A stretch of DNA of 64,000 nucleotides from Noviherbaspirillum sedimenti (GCF_003590835.1 NZ_QYUQ01000002.1:3162001-3226000); one strand, 5' to 3'; positions 43,226 through 52,511 are shown, numbered from the stretch's first letter. Notes: generated from the letters alone by a model not told the origin. Numbers and translations are program-made.

Positions 43226-43702
43226 TCAGTCGTGTTTGTTCTTGTGCTTGTTGCCATGCCCATGTTCGCGCGCGTGCTCATCGTGACGGTCGTGACGGTC
43301 GTGACGGTCGTGACGGTCGTGATGATCGTGACGGTCATCGCCGCGATAGTCGCGATGCTCATGCCGGTCGCCGCGGCGGTGATCGCCGCCGTATTCCGCC
43401 GTCTTGACGAAATACACCGGCCGGTTACAGGCATTATAGCGGTGGCAATGCTTGCCCCATTTTTTTGCGTGGCCGGGCGGCACATTCATGTAGATCGGCT
43501 GCATCGGCCGCGCCGGCTGCATGATGACCATCGGCTGCGCATACACCAGCGCAGGCCGCGCGTTGCCGACATTTACCTGCCCATACACGCCGGGTGCAAC
43601 TTGCCCGCCGACGCTGACGCCGAAATTCACATCCGAAGCATGGGCAACCGTGCCGGCCAGCGCCAGCATCAGGATGACTGCAGGTTTGATCATTTTTTGC
43701 AT
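43226..43702 (-). CDS. Exported protein with His/Asp-rich repeat tail
   Basis: A 158-residue protein with a signal peptide (PAVILMLALAGTVAHA), a short body of about 80 residues containing PGVYGQVNVGNARPALVYAQ, and a tail (about 105 to 158) composed of histidine, aspartate and arginine, with HDR repeated four or more times in a row. Such tails bind Ni, Zn, Cu or Co. It may be a metal buffer in the periplasm, which is an inference from composition only. The tail DNA is a tandem repeat, so its length may vary between strains. Confidence 0.8.
   Translation of the reverse strand: MQKMIKPAVILMLALAGTVAHASDVNFGVSVGGQVAPGVYGQVNVGNARPALVYAQPMVIMQPARPMQPIYMNVPPGHAKKWGKHCHRYNACNRPVYFVKTAEYGGDHRRGDRHEHRDYRGDDRHDHHDRHDRHDRHDRHDEHAREHGHGNKHKNKHD
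43281..43333. repeat. 9-bp tandem repeat (GTGACGGTC) in the His-rich tail
   Basis: GTGACGGTC occurs in five or so adjoining copies, with degenerate copies beyond. Each copy encodes three residues (on the minus strand, HDR units). Confidence 0.85.
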
Positions 43703-43878
43703 GCTTGCTCACCTGTCATTATGTTAATCATGGCCGTACTTGGCTAAGTCGGACCCGCTATCGGGGCAAACCGCCCGCCTGCGCATCGCGCAGGGCTGAC
43801 GGCTTTCTTCAAGTAAATTATCTACGGTCTGATGGCGAAAAGCACGGAAAGTTTCATTCAGTTACTTCTAGGGCGCGC

Positions 43879-44292
43879 CTATCGCCCCAAACCCTTGAGC
43901 AAGTTCAATCCCTGTTCCAGCATGCCGCCGCCTTCGGGCAGCTGGCCGTCGGGCGTCAGCCGGTCTATCAGCTGCGGCAGCATGGTTGCCAGGCTGCCGG
44001 AAGCCTCGGCCGTGGACAAGCCCAGCTTCTGGGCGATCGCCTGCACCTGCTCGCTGCCCAGCACGGACTGGATTTGGTCCGCGGAAATCGGCAAGTTGCT
44101 GCCGGTGCCAATCCAGGAAGCCACCGTATCGCCCAGACCATGCTCCTGGAACGTCTGGATCAGGCCCTGCAAGCCACCCTGGCTGTTCAGCAGGGACATC
44201 CCCGCTTCCAGCAAGCCGCCCTGGCTGTCGCCATTGCCGGCACCCGGGATCATGCCACCCAACTGGCCGGCGATCGAATCGAATAGACCCAT
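43879..44292 (-). CDS. YidB-like DUF937 protein
   Basis: A 137-residue cytosolic protein with the YidB pattern: MGLFDSIAGQLGG, a Gly/Gln-rich linker (NGDSQGGLLEAGMSLLN), then helices QEHGLGDTVASWIGTGSNLP, DQIQSVLGSEQVQAIAQKLG and SGSLATMLPQLIDRLTPDGQ. DUF937 proteins are abundant and of unknown function. AAGGGAG lies before ATG 44292. The gap of about 200 bp upstream holds no gene. Confidence 0.88.
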   Translation of the reverse strand: MGLFDSIAGQLGGMIPGAGNGDSQGGLLEAGMSLLNSQGGLQGLIQTFQEHGLGDTVASWIGTGSNLPISADQIQSVLGSEQVQAIAQKLGLSTAEASGSLATMLPQLIDRLTPDGQLPEGGGMLEQGLNLLKGLGR

Positions 44293-44498
44293 GATTTGCT
44301 CCCTTATAAAATGCACAACGCGACGCCGGCAATCGCTGACAGCATCGCGAACCGCAAGGCAGCGGGCAGGCTGCCCGCTTATGCCGTCATCGATTATAGC
44401 CATATGCCGGACCGGCAACACCTTACGCGGGCGACGGTTGCGCTGACCTTGCATGACGGGGAAGAAAAAATGGCAGAGCATGCGCCACGATGTTTTCC

Positions 44499-45392
44499 CT
44501 ACTGGTTCCAGGTTGCCGGCCCGTAGATTTCATCATAGTCAGCCGCCGCCACAGGCTCCACGCCGACCGCCTTGAGAAAGTAAAGCTTCCCCGCATCCTT
44601 GTCGGCAGCGCCGTGGACATACCAGGCGGCCTGCCTGCGCTCGGGGAACTTGCGGTAATACTTGGCCCGTTCGATCAATAACCAGCGCAGGAACACTTCG
44701 TTCTCGGCCAGCGCCAGTCCGAAGATCAGCAGCGGCTTGTGAAACACGACCTGCAGCCAGGTCACTGCGCCCGGCCAGGCCTGCATATCGCCACCAGCAG
44801 ACAGCCGTGCCGGCCCTTTGTGCAGCCAGGCCCGGGCGCGCTCGACGGCGCCCATGTAATGGGTCAGGCCAAGACGGATGCTTTGCCGGTAGCATTGCAT
44901 GCCGTTGATGTGCCACACTGCGAATTCGCGGCAGGGATCGACGCCGGCCCGCGTGCCGTAATAGCGCTCCCAGGGATAAAAAGCCGTGAACTTGTCGTTG
45001 GGTATGCGCTGGAGCCGGCAGCCAATGGCATCCCCCAGGGTGCTTTCAAAATTGGTGGTCAGCACCGGGATCTCATGCTGCTGCGCCCAGCGCACGATCC
45101 GTTCGTGCTGCGCCTGGGGGCGCCAGCCGGCCATCAGCTCGCAGAACTGCGTTTGCAGGCTGGCCTCGCCGGCGCCACGGGAACACGCCAACTCGAGCAC
45201 GTCGTAGAACTCCGTCATGGATATGCCGTCCGGCAGTTTCTTGTGCACGGGATCCAGGTATTTTTGCGCCAGCTCGGTCAGCAGCGCATCCCAGGAATTG
45301 TCGTTGGCCCTGGCGCCGTAGCGATTGATGCCATTGCCAATCAACAGGGCCAGGTCGGCGCGGTGGCGTGTCAGGAGAGCCTTGAGTTTCAT
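44499..45392 (-). CDS. SIR2-like domain protein
   Basis: A 297-residue protein with a Rossmann-type SIR2 fold: LALLIGNGINRYG in the nucleotide-binding turn, VLTTNFESTLGDAI (the TTN motif), the histidine in FAVWHINGM, and a closing strand LLIFGLALAENEVFLRWLL. SIR2-like proteins cleave NAD; isolated ones in bacteria are often NAD-depleting defence effectors, while others are deacylases. No zinc-binding cysteine pairs typical of deacylases were seen. It stands alone, without a Thoeris or Argonaute partner nearby. Codon use is GC-rich like its neighbours. ATG 45392 has only a weak ribosome site. Confidence 0.75.
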   Translation of the reverse strand: MKLKALLTRHRADLALLIGNGINRYGARANDNSWDALLTELAQKYLDPVHKKLPDGISMTEFYDVLELACSRGAGEASLQTQFCELMAGWRPQAQHERIVRWAQQHEIPVLTTNFESTLGDAIGCRLQRIPNDKFTAFYPWERYYGTRAGVDPCREFAVWHINGMQCYRQSIRLGLTHYMGAVERARAWLHKGPARLSAGGDMQAWPGAVTWLQVVFHKPLLIFGLALAENEVFLRWLLIERAKYYRKFPERRQAAWYVHGAADKDAGKLYFLKAVGVEPVAAADYDEIYGPATWNQ

Positions 45393-45584
45393 CGCGCCAA
45401 CATTACCCAGCAATTGATCGAATTGCAATACGAGTTGCAATAAAATAATTACTTCCAAATACCTATCAGGCTCTCTCTTGAGAATCGCCTCAACATGCCT
45501 ACATTACGTGCGCGCTTTGTGAGCTTTGCAGCTCTGCCGGGTCCAGCAATCCGCCTGCCCGCCGTCAGACGTCGATGCAAAAGG

Positions 45585-47633
45585 CTACGCCACCTTCGGC
45601 TTCTGTAACAGCGCCTTCAGATTCGCCAGCCGGTTCTGCGGCGTGATCACTTCCTCTTCCGTCGGCACCGCATCGCCCTCGTCCAGCTTCATCTCCTTGA
45701 TGAAACGCGAGGCATCGCAATTGACCGTTTCACGTGCGCGCTTCCTTTTCTTGCACCAGCTGATATGCAGGGTGCGTTGCGCCCGCGTGATCCCGACGTA
45801 CATCAGGCGCCGCTCTTCCTCGATGCGCGCGCCCAGCGTTTCGATCGGCGCATCCGGGTCACCCTTGTGCGGCAGGATGCCTTCTTCCACGCCGACCAGG
45901 AACACGTGCGGATATTCCAGTCCCTTGGAAGCGTGCAGGGTCGACATGCGCACCGCATCCGGTTCCTCGTCGCGGCCTTCGAGCATGCTCATCAGCGCCA
46001 CCATCTGCGTCAGCTCCAGCAGGCTTTTTTCTTCACCGGTGCCATCCCTGCCGCCCTTGCCTTTTTCCTTCAGCCAGTTGGTGAAGTCGAGCACGTTCTG
46101 CCACTTGCTTTGCGCCGCGCGGTCGTCGAAGGCGTCATACAGGTAGCCTTCGTAATTGATCTCCTTCATCATGTCGTCCAGCAGCTCGGCGGCGTTTTCA
46201 CCGCGCTTTGACGCCCGCGCTTCCAGCTGGTTGATGAAGTTGCAGAATTCACGCAAAGGGTGCAGTTGACGATCGGCCAGCTTGGCTTCGATGCCACCCT
46301 TGAACACGGCCTCGAACAGCGAGCATTGCCACTGGCCTGCGAAGGAGCCCAGTGCTTCCAGCGTCGACTGGCCAACGCCGCGCTTGGGCGTGGTGACGGC
46401 GCGGATGAAGGCCGGGTCGTCGTCGCCATTGGCGACCAGGCGCAGATAGCTGATGATGTCCTTGATCTCGGCGCGGTCGAAAAAGCTCTGGCCGCCGGAG
46501 ATCGTGTAAGGAATGCGTTCCTTGCGCAGCGCCTGTTCAATGATGCGCGCCTGATGGTTGCCGCGGTAGAGAATGGCGTAGTCGGAAAACTTGGCGCGCC
46601 GTTCGAACTTGTGCGCCGACAGCATGATCGCCACCTGCTCGGCTTCCTGGTCGTCGTCCTGCATGGCCATCACCTTGATCGGATCGCCCAGGCCATGTTC
46701 GGACCACAGCGATTTCTCGAACAATTTCGGGTTGTTGCCGATGACCGCATTGGCTGCCTGCAGGATGCGGGTAGTGGAACGGTAATTCTGTTCCAGCTTG
46801 ATCACCCTGAGGTCGGGGAAATCGACTTGCAGGGTTTTCAGGTTTTCGATGGTGGCGCCGCGCCAGGCGTAGATCGCCTGGTCGTCGTCGCCCACCGCGG
46901 TAAACAGGGGCTTCTTGCCGACGCCGGTCACCAGCAGCTTGACTAATTCATACTGGCAGGTATTGGTATCCTGATACTCATCCACCAGCAGGTAACGCAA
47001 TTTCCGTTGCCAGCGGTCGCGCACCGCTTCATTGGTCCTGAACAGTTCCACCGGCAGGCGGATCAGGTCGTCGAAATCCACCGCCTGGTAGGCCGCCAGC
47101 GTGCCGACATAGCTGCGATAAATGCGTCCGGCCTGGGCTTCTTCTTCGGTGACGGCATTCTTGATGGCGTCGTCGGGGCTCACCAGGCCATTTTTCCACA
47201 ATGACATGGCGGTCTGGATGCGCCGCACTTCCTGCTTGTCGGTGGTGATCGCCAGGTCCTGCACCAGCGAAAAACAGTCGTCGCTGTCCATGATGGAGAA
47301 GCGGTCCTTCAGTCCCAGCTCCCTGGATTCGCGGCGCAGGATATTCACGCCCAGCGAGTGGAACGTGGACACCGTCAGTTGCTTGGCATGGCGCGGCTCC
47401 TTCAACTGCTTGGCCAGGCGCTCCTGCATCTCGGTGGCGGCCTTGTTGGTAAAGGTCAGCGCAGCGATGTTGCGGGGGTCATAACCGCGGTCCTCGATCA
47501 GGTGCGTGATCTTTTGCGTAATCACGCGCGTCTTGCCGGAACCGGCGCCAGCCAGCACCAGGCAAGGGCCGTCAAGATACTTGACCGCTTCGCTTTGCGG
47601 AGCATTCAAGCCGAAAGAAGGGGGATTGGACAT
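45585..47633 (-). CDS. rep: ATP-dependent DNA helicase Rep
   Basis: A 682-residue superfamily-1 helicase that unwinds 3' to 5', supporting replication forks. Motifs in order: NAPQSEAVKYLDGPCLVLAG with AGSGKT (Walker A), ALTFTNKAATEM, DEYQDTN (Walker B), VGDDDQAIYAWRGA, LEQNYRS, STLHASKGLEYPHVFL and RRLMYVGITRAQ. The length and motif details fit Rep rather than UvrD. ATG 47633 is chosen; the longer frame from 47789 has no support. It stands alone on the minus strand. Confidence 0.95.
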   Translation of the reverse strand: MSNPPSFGLNAPQSEAVKYLDGPCLVLAGAGSGKTRVITQKITHLIEDRGYDPRNIAALTFTNKAATEMQERLAKQLKEPRHAKQLTVSTFHSLGVNILRRESRELGLKDRFSIMDSDDCFSLVQDLAITTDKQEVRRIQTAMSLWKNGLVSPDDAIKNAVTEEEAQAGRIYRSYVGTLAAYQAVDFDDLIRLPVELFRTNEAVRDRWQRKLRYLLVDEYQDTNTCQYELVKLLVTGVGKKPLFTAVGDDDQAIYAWRGATIENLKTLQVDFPDLRVIKLEQNYRSTTRILQAANAVIGNNPKLFEKSLWSEHGLGDPIKVMAMQDDDQEAEQVAIMLSAHKFERRAKFSDYAILYRGNHQARIIEQALRKERIPYTISGGQSFFDRAEIKDIISYLRLVANGDDDPAFIRAVTTPKRGVGQSTLEALGSFAGQWQCSLFEAVFKGGIEAKLADRQLHPLREFCNFINQLEARASKRGENAAELLDDMMKEINYEGYLYDAFDDRAAQSKWQNVLDFTNWLKEKGKGGRDGTGEEKSLLELTQMVALMSMLEGRDEEPDAVRMSTLHASKGLEYPHVFLVGVEEGILPHKGDPDAPIETLGARIEEERRLMYVGITRAQRTLHISWCKKRKRARETVNCDASRFIKEMKLDEGDAVPTEEEVITPQNRLANLKALLQKPKVA

Positions 47634-47742
47634 GCGACAAACCGGAAGAAAGAGCAGCGCATCATTGTAGCAGTGCGCCGCCGCCGATTTGCCCGCATGA
47701 AAAATAAATGCCGCAGCCGGGCAGAAAACCGGCGAAGACTGG

Positions 47743-48189
47743 CTATTTGTGGCGCTTGAGCGGGACGGAAGCAGAAGCGGTGTTGTCAATACGCAAGGCT
47801 GCAGCCCGCACCAGGCGCAGCTGCACCGGCTCTTCCTGGCGCAGGTTCAGATTGGCACGGACCCAGCGCTTGTGCTGTTCCTTCCAGTCGCGCAAAACGG
47901 TGGCCGGGTAATGCGCCCCTTTGTTGCGACTGGTGATCTCGGCGCATTTGGTGCACAGGAAAATCGCGTTATCGATCGCCTTGCGCTGATTGCCATTCAT
48001 GCCGGCATCATGGCGCGGACCGCCATCGGCGCCGCAGACCGCCACCGCGCGGCCGCGGTAAGCCACCTTGCTGACGTCGTCTCCCGCCAGGGTGAGGGTC
48101 AGGCAGCGGCAATCGGGGTTGGCGCAAATATACGCGGCGCGCTGTGCCAGTGCGGATTTGACGGATTTGGAAAAGTCGATTGCTGTCAT
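47743..48189 (-). CDS. HNH-nuclease-like zinc-binding protein
   Basis: A 148-residue protein. Cysteine pairs CANPDCRCL (near residue 23) and CTKCAEI (near 79) form a probable zinc site as in HNH endonucleases, with DNAIFLCTKC, typical of the HNH C-terminal turn. The catalytic histidine would be in GPRHDAG. The C-terminal part is basic. GAGGGGCG precedes ATG 48189. It may cut DNA, but no partner genes (restriction or terminase) are near. Family assignment is moderate. Confidence 0.6.
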   Translation of the reverse strand: MTAIDFSKSVKSALAQRAAYICANPDCRCLTLTLAGDDVSKVAYRGRAVAVCGADGGPRHDAGMNGNQRKAIDNAIFLCTKCAEITSRNKGAHYPATVLRDWKEQHKRWVRANLNLRQEEPVQLRLVRAAALRIDNTASASVPLKRHK

Positions 48190-48434
48190 GTTACGCCCCT
48201 CGATTGTGTCCGTGCCTGCCATCAGGCGCAAGCCTTTGCGATATTCCGGCGCTTCCCATCCATGCCTTGATTGTGTGCAGAACGTCCTGGGCCGTTGCTG
48301 ACTAGAATTCGGGAAATAGCCTGTTGCAGATGGTAGCGCCGCACTGCGATGGTGCGCATCCCATAAATATGGGAGAAAACCCGAAATATCCGACTTTTTT
48401 ATTTGCAATTTCGAAAAGCCTGACAAACACAGAT

Positions 48435-50360
48435 ATGGTCCGACCCATGGAAAAGCCTGCGGTAGACGGCAGCCACGACGAGGTGCCCGCACAGGAATTG
48501 CTGCTGGCGCTGGGCCATGCCCTGCTTCTGGGCGCCGCCTGGGAAACCGTCTTCAACGACCCGCGCTGGGCCTGGCGCGCGCTGTATATCGCCTATACCC
48601 ATGACAAGCTGGGCACGCCGGACCAGGTCGAGGGGGTATTTTTCGGGCAGGACGAAGCCGAAGCGCTGGTGCAGCGGGTCGCGTCCGACTATGCCAGCAG
48701 CCAGCCCTGGCAGCGGCCGTTCTACAAATTCAAGGTGGCAGACTGGCCGCTCGGCACGCTGGCGATCCGCGACGCGCGCGACAGTTTCCATCGCAGCGTG
48801 ATTCGCCATGTGGTGATATTGATCAAGCAGGCGCTGCAGCGCCACGGCCGGCTGCCGCGCGGCGTGGCCACCGTCGCCATCGGCCCGGTTGGCGCGATTG
48901 GGGGCACGGCCGCACCGGCCCTGCCGGCCTATGTCGACGTGCGCGGACGGCGCATCGTGCTGTGGGAAGACTGCGGCAGCAACGCCGGCGCCGAGGAATC
49001 CATTGTTTTCACCACCTGCGGCAAAACTCCCTTATGTGGCCTGATGAATGGCAGCGGCGAGATCCTGGTGCCGCCGGCCTTCGAGAAAGTGGCGCCGCTG
49101 CGCCACGGCCTGGCGGTCGCGACACGGCATGGCAAGGTCGGTTACATCGACGCCGGCGGCAACGTGGTGGTGCCCTTCCTGTATGAAGATGCGGTCGACT
49201 GCTGCCAGGAGCTGCTGCTGGTCAGGAGCGATGGCCTGTGGGGCGCGCTCGACCGCGACGGCCAGGAAGTGATTGCGCCGCGCTTCACTGCACTGACGCA
49301 CGACGTCGGCAACGAGGCCTTGCGCGCCATCCTCGACGGCCAACATGGCTACCTGTCGCTATCCGGCGAACTGCTGGCCGGCTATTGCGAGCGGCCACTG
49401 CTACTGGCTGAGCACGCATTCGCCGGCGAACGCGCGGTTTTCATTGCCCGTGAAGCGAGCACGGATGCCGGCGCCGCCCCGCTGCGGCAGGTGCTGGTCG
49501 ATGCACTGGGAAGGCAATGCGGCTTGCAGGACTTCGCGGCAATCGCCTACGGCGCGCACGATGCCGGCCTGCTGCGCGCCAGCGCGCAGGATGGCCAGGG
49601 GCTGCGCCATGGCTATGTCGGCTTGCATGGCGAAACCCTGATCGATTTCCGCTTTGCCGCCGCCGAATGCTTTTCCGAAGGGCTGGCCGCGGTCGCCGAC
49701 GTCGCTGCGCCGTCATGCTACGGCTACATCGACCGCCGCGGTCACTGGATGATCGCGCCGCGCTTCGACGCCGCCGGCGAATTCCACCATGGCCTGGCAG
49801 TGGCAAGCGCGCCGCCGCCAGCGCCAGGCTGGCGCTGGCGCGCACGGGCGCTCATGGAGCGCCTGCACGCCTTAAGTCGGGGCAAGCGGCCGGCCAGCCG
49901 CCCGCTTGCGCAATCTGCGGCCGGGCACCGCTACGGCTACATCGATCGCCGCGGCAACTGGGCAATCGCACAACGCTATCTTGAAGCAAAACCCTTCAGC
50001 GAAGGACTCGCGCCGGTGCGCACAGAACGTGGCTGGCGCTATATCGATACCTGCGGCATTGCGGTCACGCCCGACCATTACCAGGAAGCCGGCCCCTTCA
50101 AGCGGGGCGTGGCGCGCATCGGGCGCCGCTTCGACGGCCCCTTGCGCTACGGCCTGGTGGATAGCGGCGGGCGCGAAATCATCCCGCCGCGCTTCGAGCG
50201 CCTCTCCTACCCGCAGCGCGGCATGGTCACGGCGCGCGACGAATTCGGCCTGTGGGGCTGCTTCACCCTGTACGGCAATATCGTCGCGCCTTTCATCTAC
50301 CGCGAAGCGCATGACCTGCAGGTAGCGCTGGCTGCGCGCGGCGCCACCCAGGTCACCTAG
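48435..50360 (+). CDS. WG-repeat protein
   Basis: A 641-residue protein without signal peptide. From about residue 190 it carries at least eight WG-type repeats of about 40 to 50 residues, such as GKVGYIDAGGNVVVPFLYED, GLWGALDRDGQEVIAPRF, YGYIDRRGHWMIAPRFDAAG, YGYIDRRGNWAIAQRY and GLVDSGGREIIPPRFE. These make an extended beta structure used in binding. The N-terminal 170 residues have no recognised motif (WRALYIAYTHDKLGTPDQVE). Start is uncertain: ATG 48435, 48447 or 48324, none with a good ribosome site. It converges on the CAP gene with an 8-bp overlap. Confidence 0.85.
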   Translation: MVRPMEKPAVDGSHDEVPAQELLLALGHALLLGAAWETVFNDPRWAWRALYIAYTHDKLGTPDQVEGVFFGQDEAEALVQRVASDYASSQPWQRPFYKFKVADWPLGTLAIRDARDSFHRSVIRHVVILIKQALQRHGRLPRGVATVAIGPVGAIGGTAAPALPAYVDVRGRRIVLWEDCGSNAGAEESIVFTTCGKTPLCGLMNGSGEILVPPAFEKVAPLRHGLAVATRHGKVGYIDAGGNVVVPFLYEDAVDCCQELLLVRSDGLWGALDRDGQEVIAPRFTALTHDVGNEALRAILDGQHGYLSLSGELLAGYCERPLLLAEHAFAGERAVFIAREASTDAGAAPLRQVLVDALGRQCGLQDFAAIAYGAHDAGLLRASAQDGQGLRHGYVGLHGETLIDFRFAAAECFSEGLAAVADVAAPSCYGYIDRRGHWMIAPRFDAAGEFHHGLAVASAPPPAPGWRWRARALMERLHALSRGKRPASRPLAQSAAGHRYGYIDRRGNWAIAQRYLEAKPFSEGLAPVRTERGWRYIDTCGIAVTPDHYQEAGPFKRGVARIGRRFDGPLRYGLVDSGGREIIPPRFERLSYPQRGMVTARDEFGLWGCFTLYGNIVAPFIYREAHDLQVALAARGATQVT

Positions 50361-51144
50361 GCTGGGCCAGGTTCATGGTCCAGTAATTGCGGTAGCTGGA
50401 AGCGTCATTCTTCACGCATGCCACGCCGACCTCGGTGAAGTTCTTGCTCATCAGGTTGGCGCAATGACCGGGACTGTTGACCCAGGCCGTCATGACCTGC
50501 GCCACGCTGGTCTGGCCGGCGGCGATGTTTTCGCCGGCGGCGCGCCAGCCATAGCCGGCATTGGTGATGCGCTGGCTGAAGCTGCGGCCATCCTGGCTGG
50601 TGTGCGAGAAATAGTTTTTCGCGGCCATATCCGCCGAATGGCCGGCGGCGGCATTGAACAACTTGTCGTTCCACTTTACCGGCGGCGCTGCCGCGTAGGA
50701 CAGCGATCCGCAGGCGCGGGCGGTAGCGCGGATCTGGTTGATACGGTCGAGCAGCTCTTGCTGGAAATTGGCCAGGCCACAGGTTTGCGCCGCCGGCAGC
50801 GCCGCGCCTGCCCCCAGCGTGGTGGTGGTGGTGCCAGCCACGGTGGTGGTGGTCGCCGCAGTGGTGGTGGTCGCCCTTGCAGTGGTCGTCGTCGCCCTTG
50901 CAGTGCTTGTCGTTACCTTCGCGGTGGTGGTGGTCGCCGCCAGGGTCGTGGTGGTGGCCAGCCGGGTGGTTGTCGTGGTCGGCCTGGTCGTCGTGGTGGC
51001 GGCGGCCGTCGTGGTGGTGCGATTCGAGTAGCTGCTGAAATAGCTGGCGAAATCGGCCCAGCTGAAGCTGGCGGCGGTGGCTTGGCTGGCGCCGGTGGCA
51101 CACAAGGCGCCCATCAGGGCGAGGGCACAGGTATTACGTTTCAA
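50353..51144 (-). CDS. Secreted CAP-domain protein with Thr-rich linker (TTG start)
   Basis: A 263-residue protein with signal peptide (RNTCALALMGALCATGASQATA), a threonine-rich low-complexity linker (about 45 to 115, runs of TTTT separated by short variable pieces) and a C-terminal CAP/SCP domain: LLDRINQIRATARACG, FNAAAGHSADMAAKNYFSHT, GENIAAGQT and MTAWVNSPGHCANLMS. CAP histidines and acid are present. CAP proteins are extracellular, of mostly unknown function. The start is probably TTG 51144, because GGGAG lies 8 bases before it and the signal peptide begins there. Linker DNA is repetitive. Confidence 0.85.
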   Translation of the reverse strand: MKRNTCALALMGALCATGASQATAASFSWADFASYFSSYSNRTTTTAAATTTTRPTTTTTRLATTTTLAATTTTAKVTTSTARATTTTARATTTTAATTTTVAGTTTTTLGAGAALPAAQTCGLANFQQELLDRINQIRATARACGSLSYAAAPPVKWNDKLFNAAAGHSADMAAKNYFSHTSQDGRSFSQRITNAGYGWRAAGENIAAGQTSVAQVMTAWVNSPGHCANLMSKNFTEVGVACVKNDASSYRNYWTMNLAQPR

Positions 51145-51381
51145 GATTGGTCTCCCTGAACAAATATGAATAGTGTTATTGCCTGTATGGCATGCATGGG
51201 CCTTTGCCATCAGAAACAATGTCGAAAGACGCCGGACCCATGACACTGACATTGCCAAGGATGAACAAGTTCCGAAAGGCAATCGTTTTTATGCCGCTGC
51301 CACCCCGCTGCCGATTGCATTACACTTGTGCCATCTACTTGTTCTATCCGCCTTTTCTATCCGTTCCTCCGAGCGCATTCC

Positions 51382-51864
51382 ATGAATTTCCACCACCTGA
51401 TTGAAATCAACGATCCGCGCAACCCCCTGGCCGAATTTTTGACGCGGGAACAGCTTTGGCGCGGCCTGGTCTTGCGTGCCGAAGCGCCGACCCTGTTCAT
51501 GCCGCATCTGGACCAATGCACTATCCTCGAACGGACGGCCAGCGGCTTCTCGCGCGAATTGCGTTATGGCAGCCTCGTCATCCGCGACCAGGTCAGTTTC
51601 AGCCCGCAGCACGAAGTCTTGTATGAAGTGCCGGCCCAAGGCGAGATTGCCGCCGCGCGCCTGACGATGCGTATCGAAGAGCCGCAGCCGGAAGCGTTTT
51701 TCGTCCGCTTCGACTATGAGGAAGGTACGCCGGAGGTCAGCGGCACGATGGATGAGTTCTACAATGAATTCCGCCGCTCGGCTTATCACGAAGCCGATCT
51801 GGACACCATCGCCACCATCCGCGCGCTGGCACAGGAAGGCCGGCTCGATCGCTTGCCAAGCTGA
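51382..51864 (+). CDS. DUF1857 (SRPBCC fold) protein
   Basis: A 160-residue protein that fits the AtaL-like/DUF1857 group of the SRPBCC (START-like) fold: LIEINDPRNPLAEFLTREQL, WRGLVLRAEAPTLFMPHLDQ, then SFSPQHEVLYEVPAQGEI and a C-terminal helix (ADLDTIATIRALAQEG). Such proteins hold a hydrophobic ligand in a deep cavity. Ligand unknown. ATG 51382 has no strong ribosome site, but the family pattern begins there. Confidence 0.82.
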   Translation: MNFHHLIEINDPRNPLAEFLTREQLWRGLVLRAEAPTLFMPHLDQCTILERTASGFSRELRYGSLVIRDQVSFSPQHEVLYEVPAQGEIAAARLTMRIEEPQPEAFFVRFDYEEGTPEVSGTMDEFYNEFRRSAYHEADLDTIATIRALAQEGRLDRLPS

Positions 51865-51944
51865 GCGGACGTCTGCCTGCCGAACTAATTGCGCCGCGGC
51901 GACTCTTATTGAACAAGCATCGCTTGTTATTCGAGGAGCTTGCC

Positions 51945-52502
51945 ATGAGCACTATCATTGCCGGTCGCTTCGACCAGCAAGCCGGGGTGGAAGAAGCACG
52001 CGCGGAACTCCTGCGCGCCGGATTTTCCGAGGAGCAAGTCACCAGCTTCTACGTCAACCCGCCGGGGCAGCATGACCTCACCCCCGTGGGCGGCGATGAA
52101 ATCGAATCGCCTGGCGCCGAGCACAGCCGGCATGGTCTGGCCCAGGGCGGCGTGGCTGGCGGCGTCGTCGGCGCAGCGCTTGGTACTGCAGGCATTCCAG
52201 TGCTTGGCCCGGTCGGTCCCCTGGTCGGCGCCATGGTAGGTGCACATATCGGCGACCTCGCCGGTTCGCTGTCCGAAATGGACGATGACGGCGGCAGCGG
52301 CAACACCGCCGGTTTGCCGTATCGCCGTTCCGGCATGCTGCTGGCGATCCTGGCCGACGACCCGGACGCGGAAGACCGCGCCATCCGCCTGCTGCGTGCG
52401 CTTCATGCCCAGGATATCGAACGCGCGCAAGGCACCATTGCCAACGGCGACTGGGAAGATTTCAATCCGCTGCAACCACCCAGCCTGGTGGACATGCACT
52501 AG
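51945..52502 (+). CDS. Glycine-zipper stress-type protein
   Basis: A 185-residue protein. The first 45 residues form a small alpha-beta part (GRFDQQAGVEEARAELLRAG; FSEEQVTSFYVN) as in general stress protein 17M-like families. A glycine-rich membrane-like segment follows (GVAGGVVGAALGTAGIPVLG), and then a second similar alpha-beta part (GMLLAILADDPDAEDRAIRL). GAGGAGC precedes ATG 51945. Possibly a stress-related membrane-inserted protein; function unknown. It ends 9 bp from the convergent priA stop. Confidence 0.7.
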   Translation: MSTIIAGRFDQQAGVEEARAELLRAGFSEEQVTSFYVNPPGQHDLTPVGGDEIESPGAEHSRHGLAQGGVAGGVVGAALGTAGIPVLGPVGPLVGAMVGAHIGDLAGSLSEMDDDGGSGNTAGLPYRRSGMLLAILADDPDAEDRAIRLLRALHAQDIERAQGTIANGDWEDFNPLQPPSLVDMH

Positions 52503-52511
52503 CTATCGTTT

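Noticed and set aside
43281..43333. CRISPR-like array
   Set aside because: The 9-bp unit is too short, has no spacers and encodes protein.
43232..43747. Valine-rich plus-strand frame over the tandem repeat
   Set aside because: Mirror of the HDR repeat gene; a hydrophobic valine repeat is expected from the complement of the repeat.
50738..51031. Valine-rich plus-strand frame
   Set aside because: Complement of the threonine-rich linker of the CAP gene; not a membrane protein.
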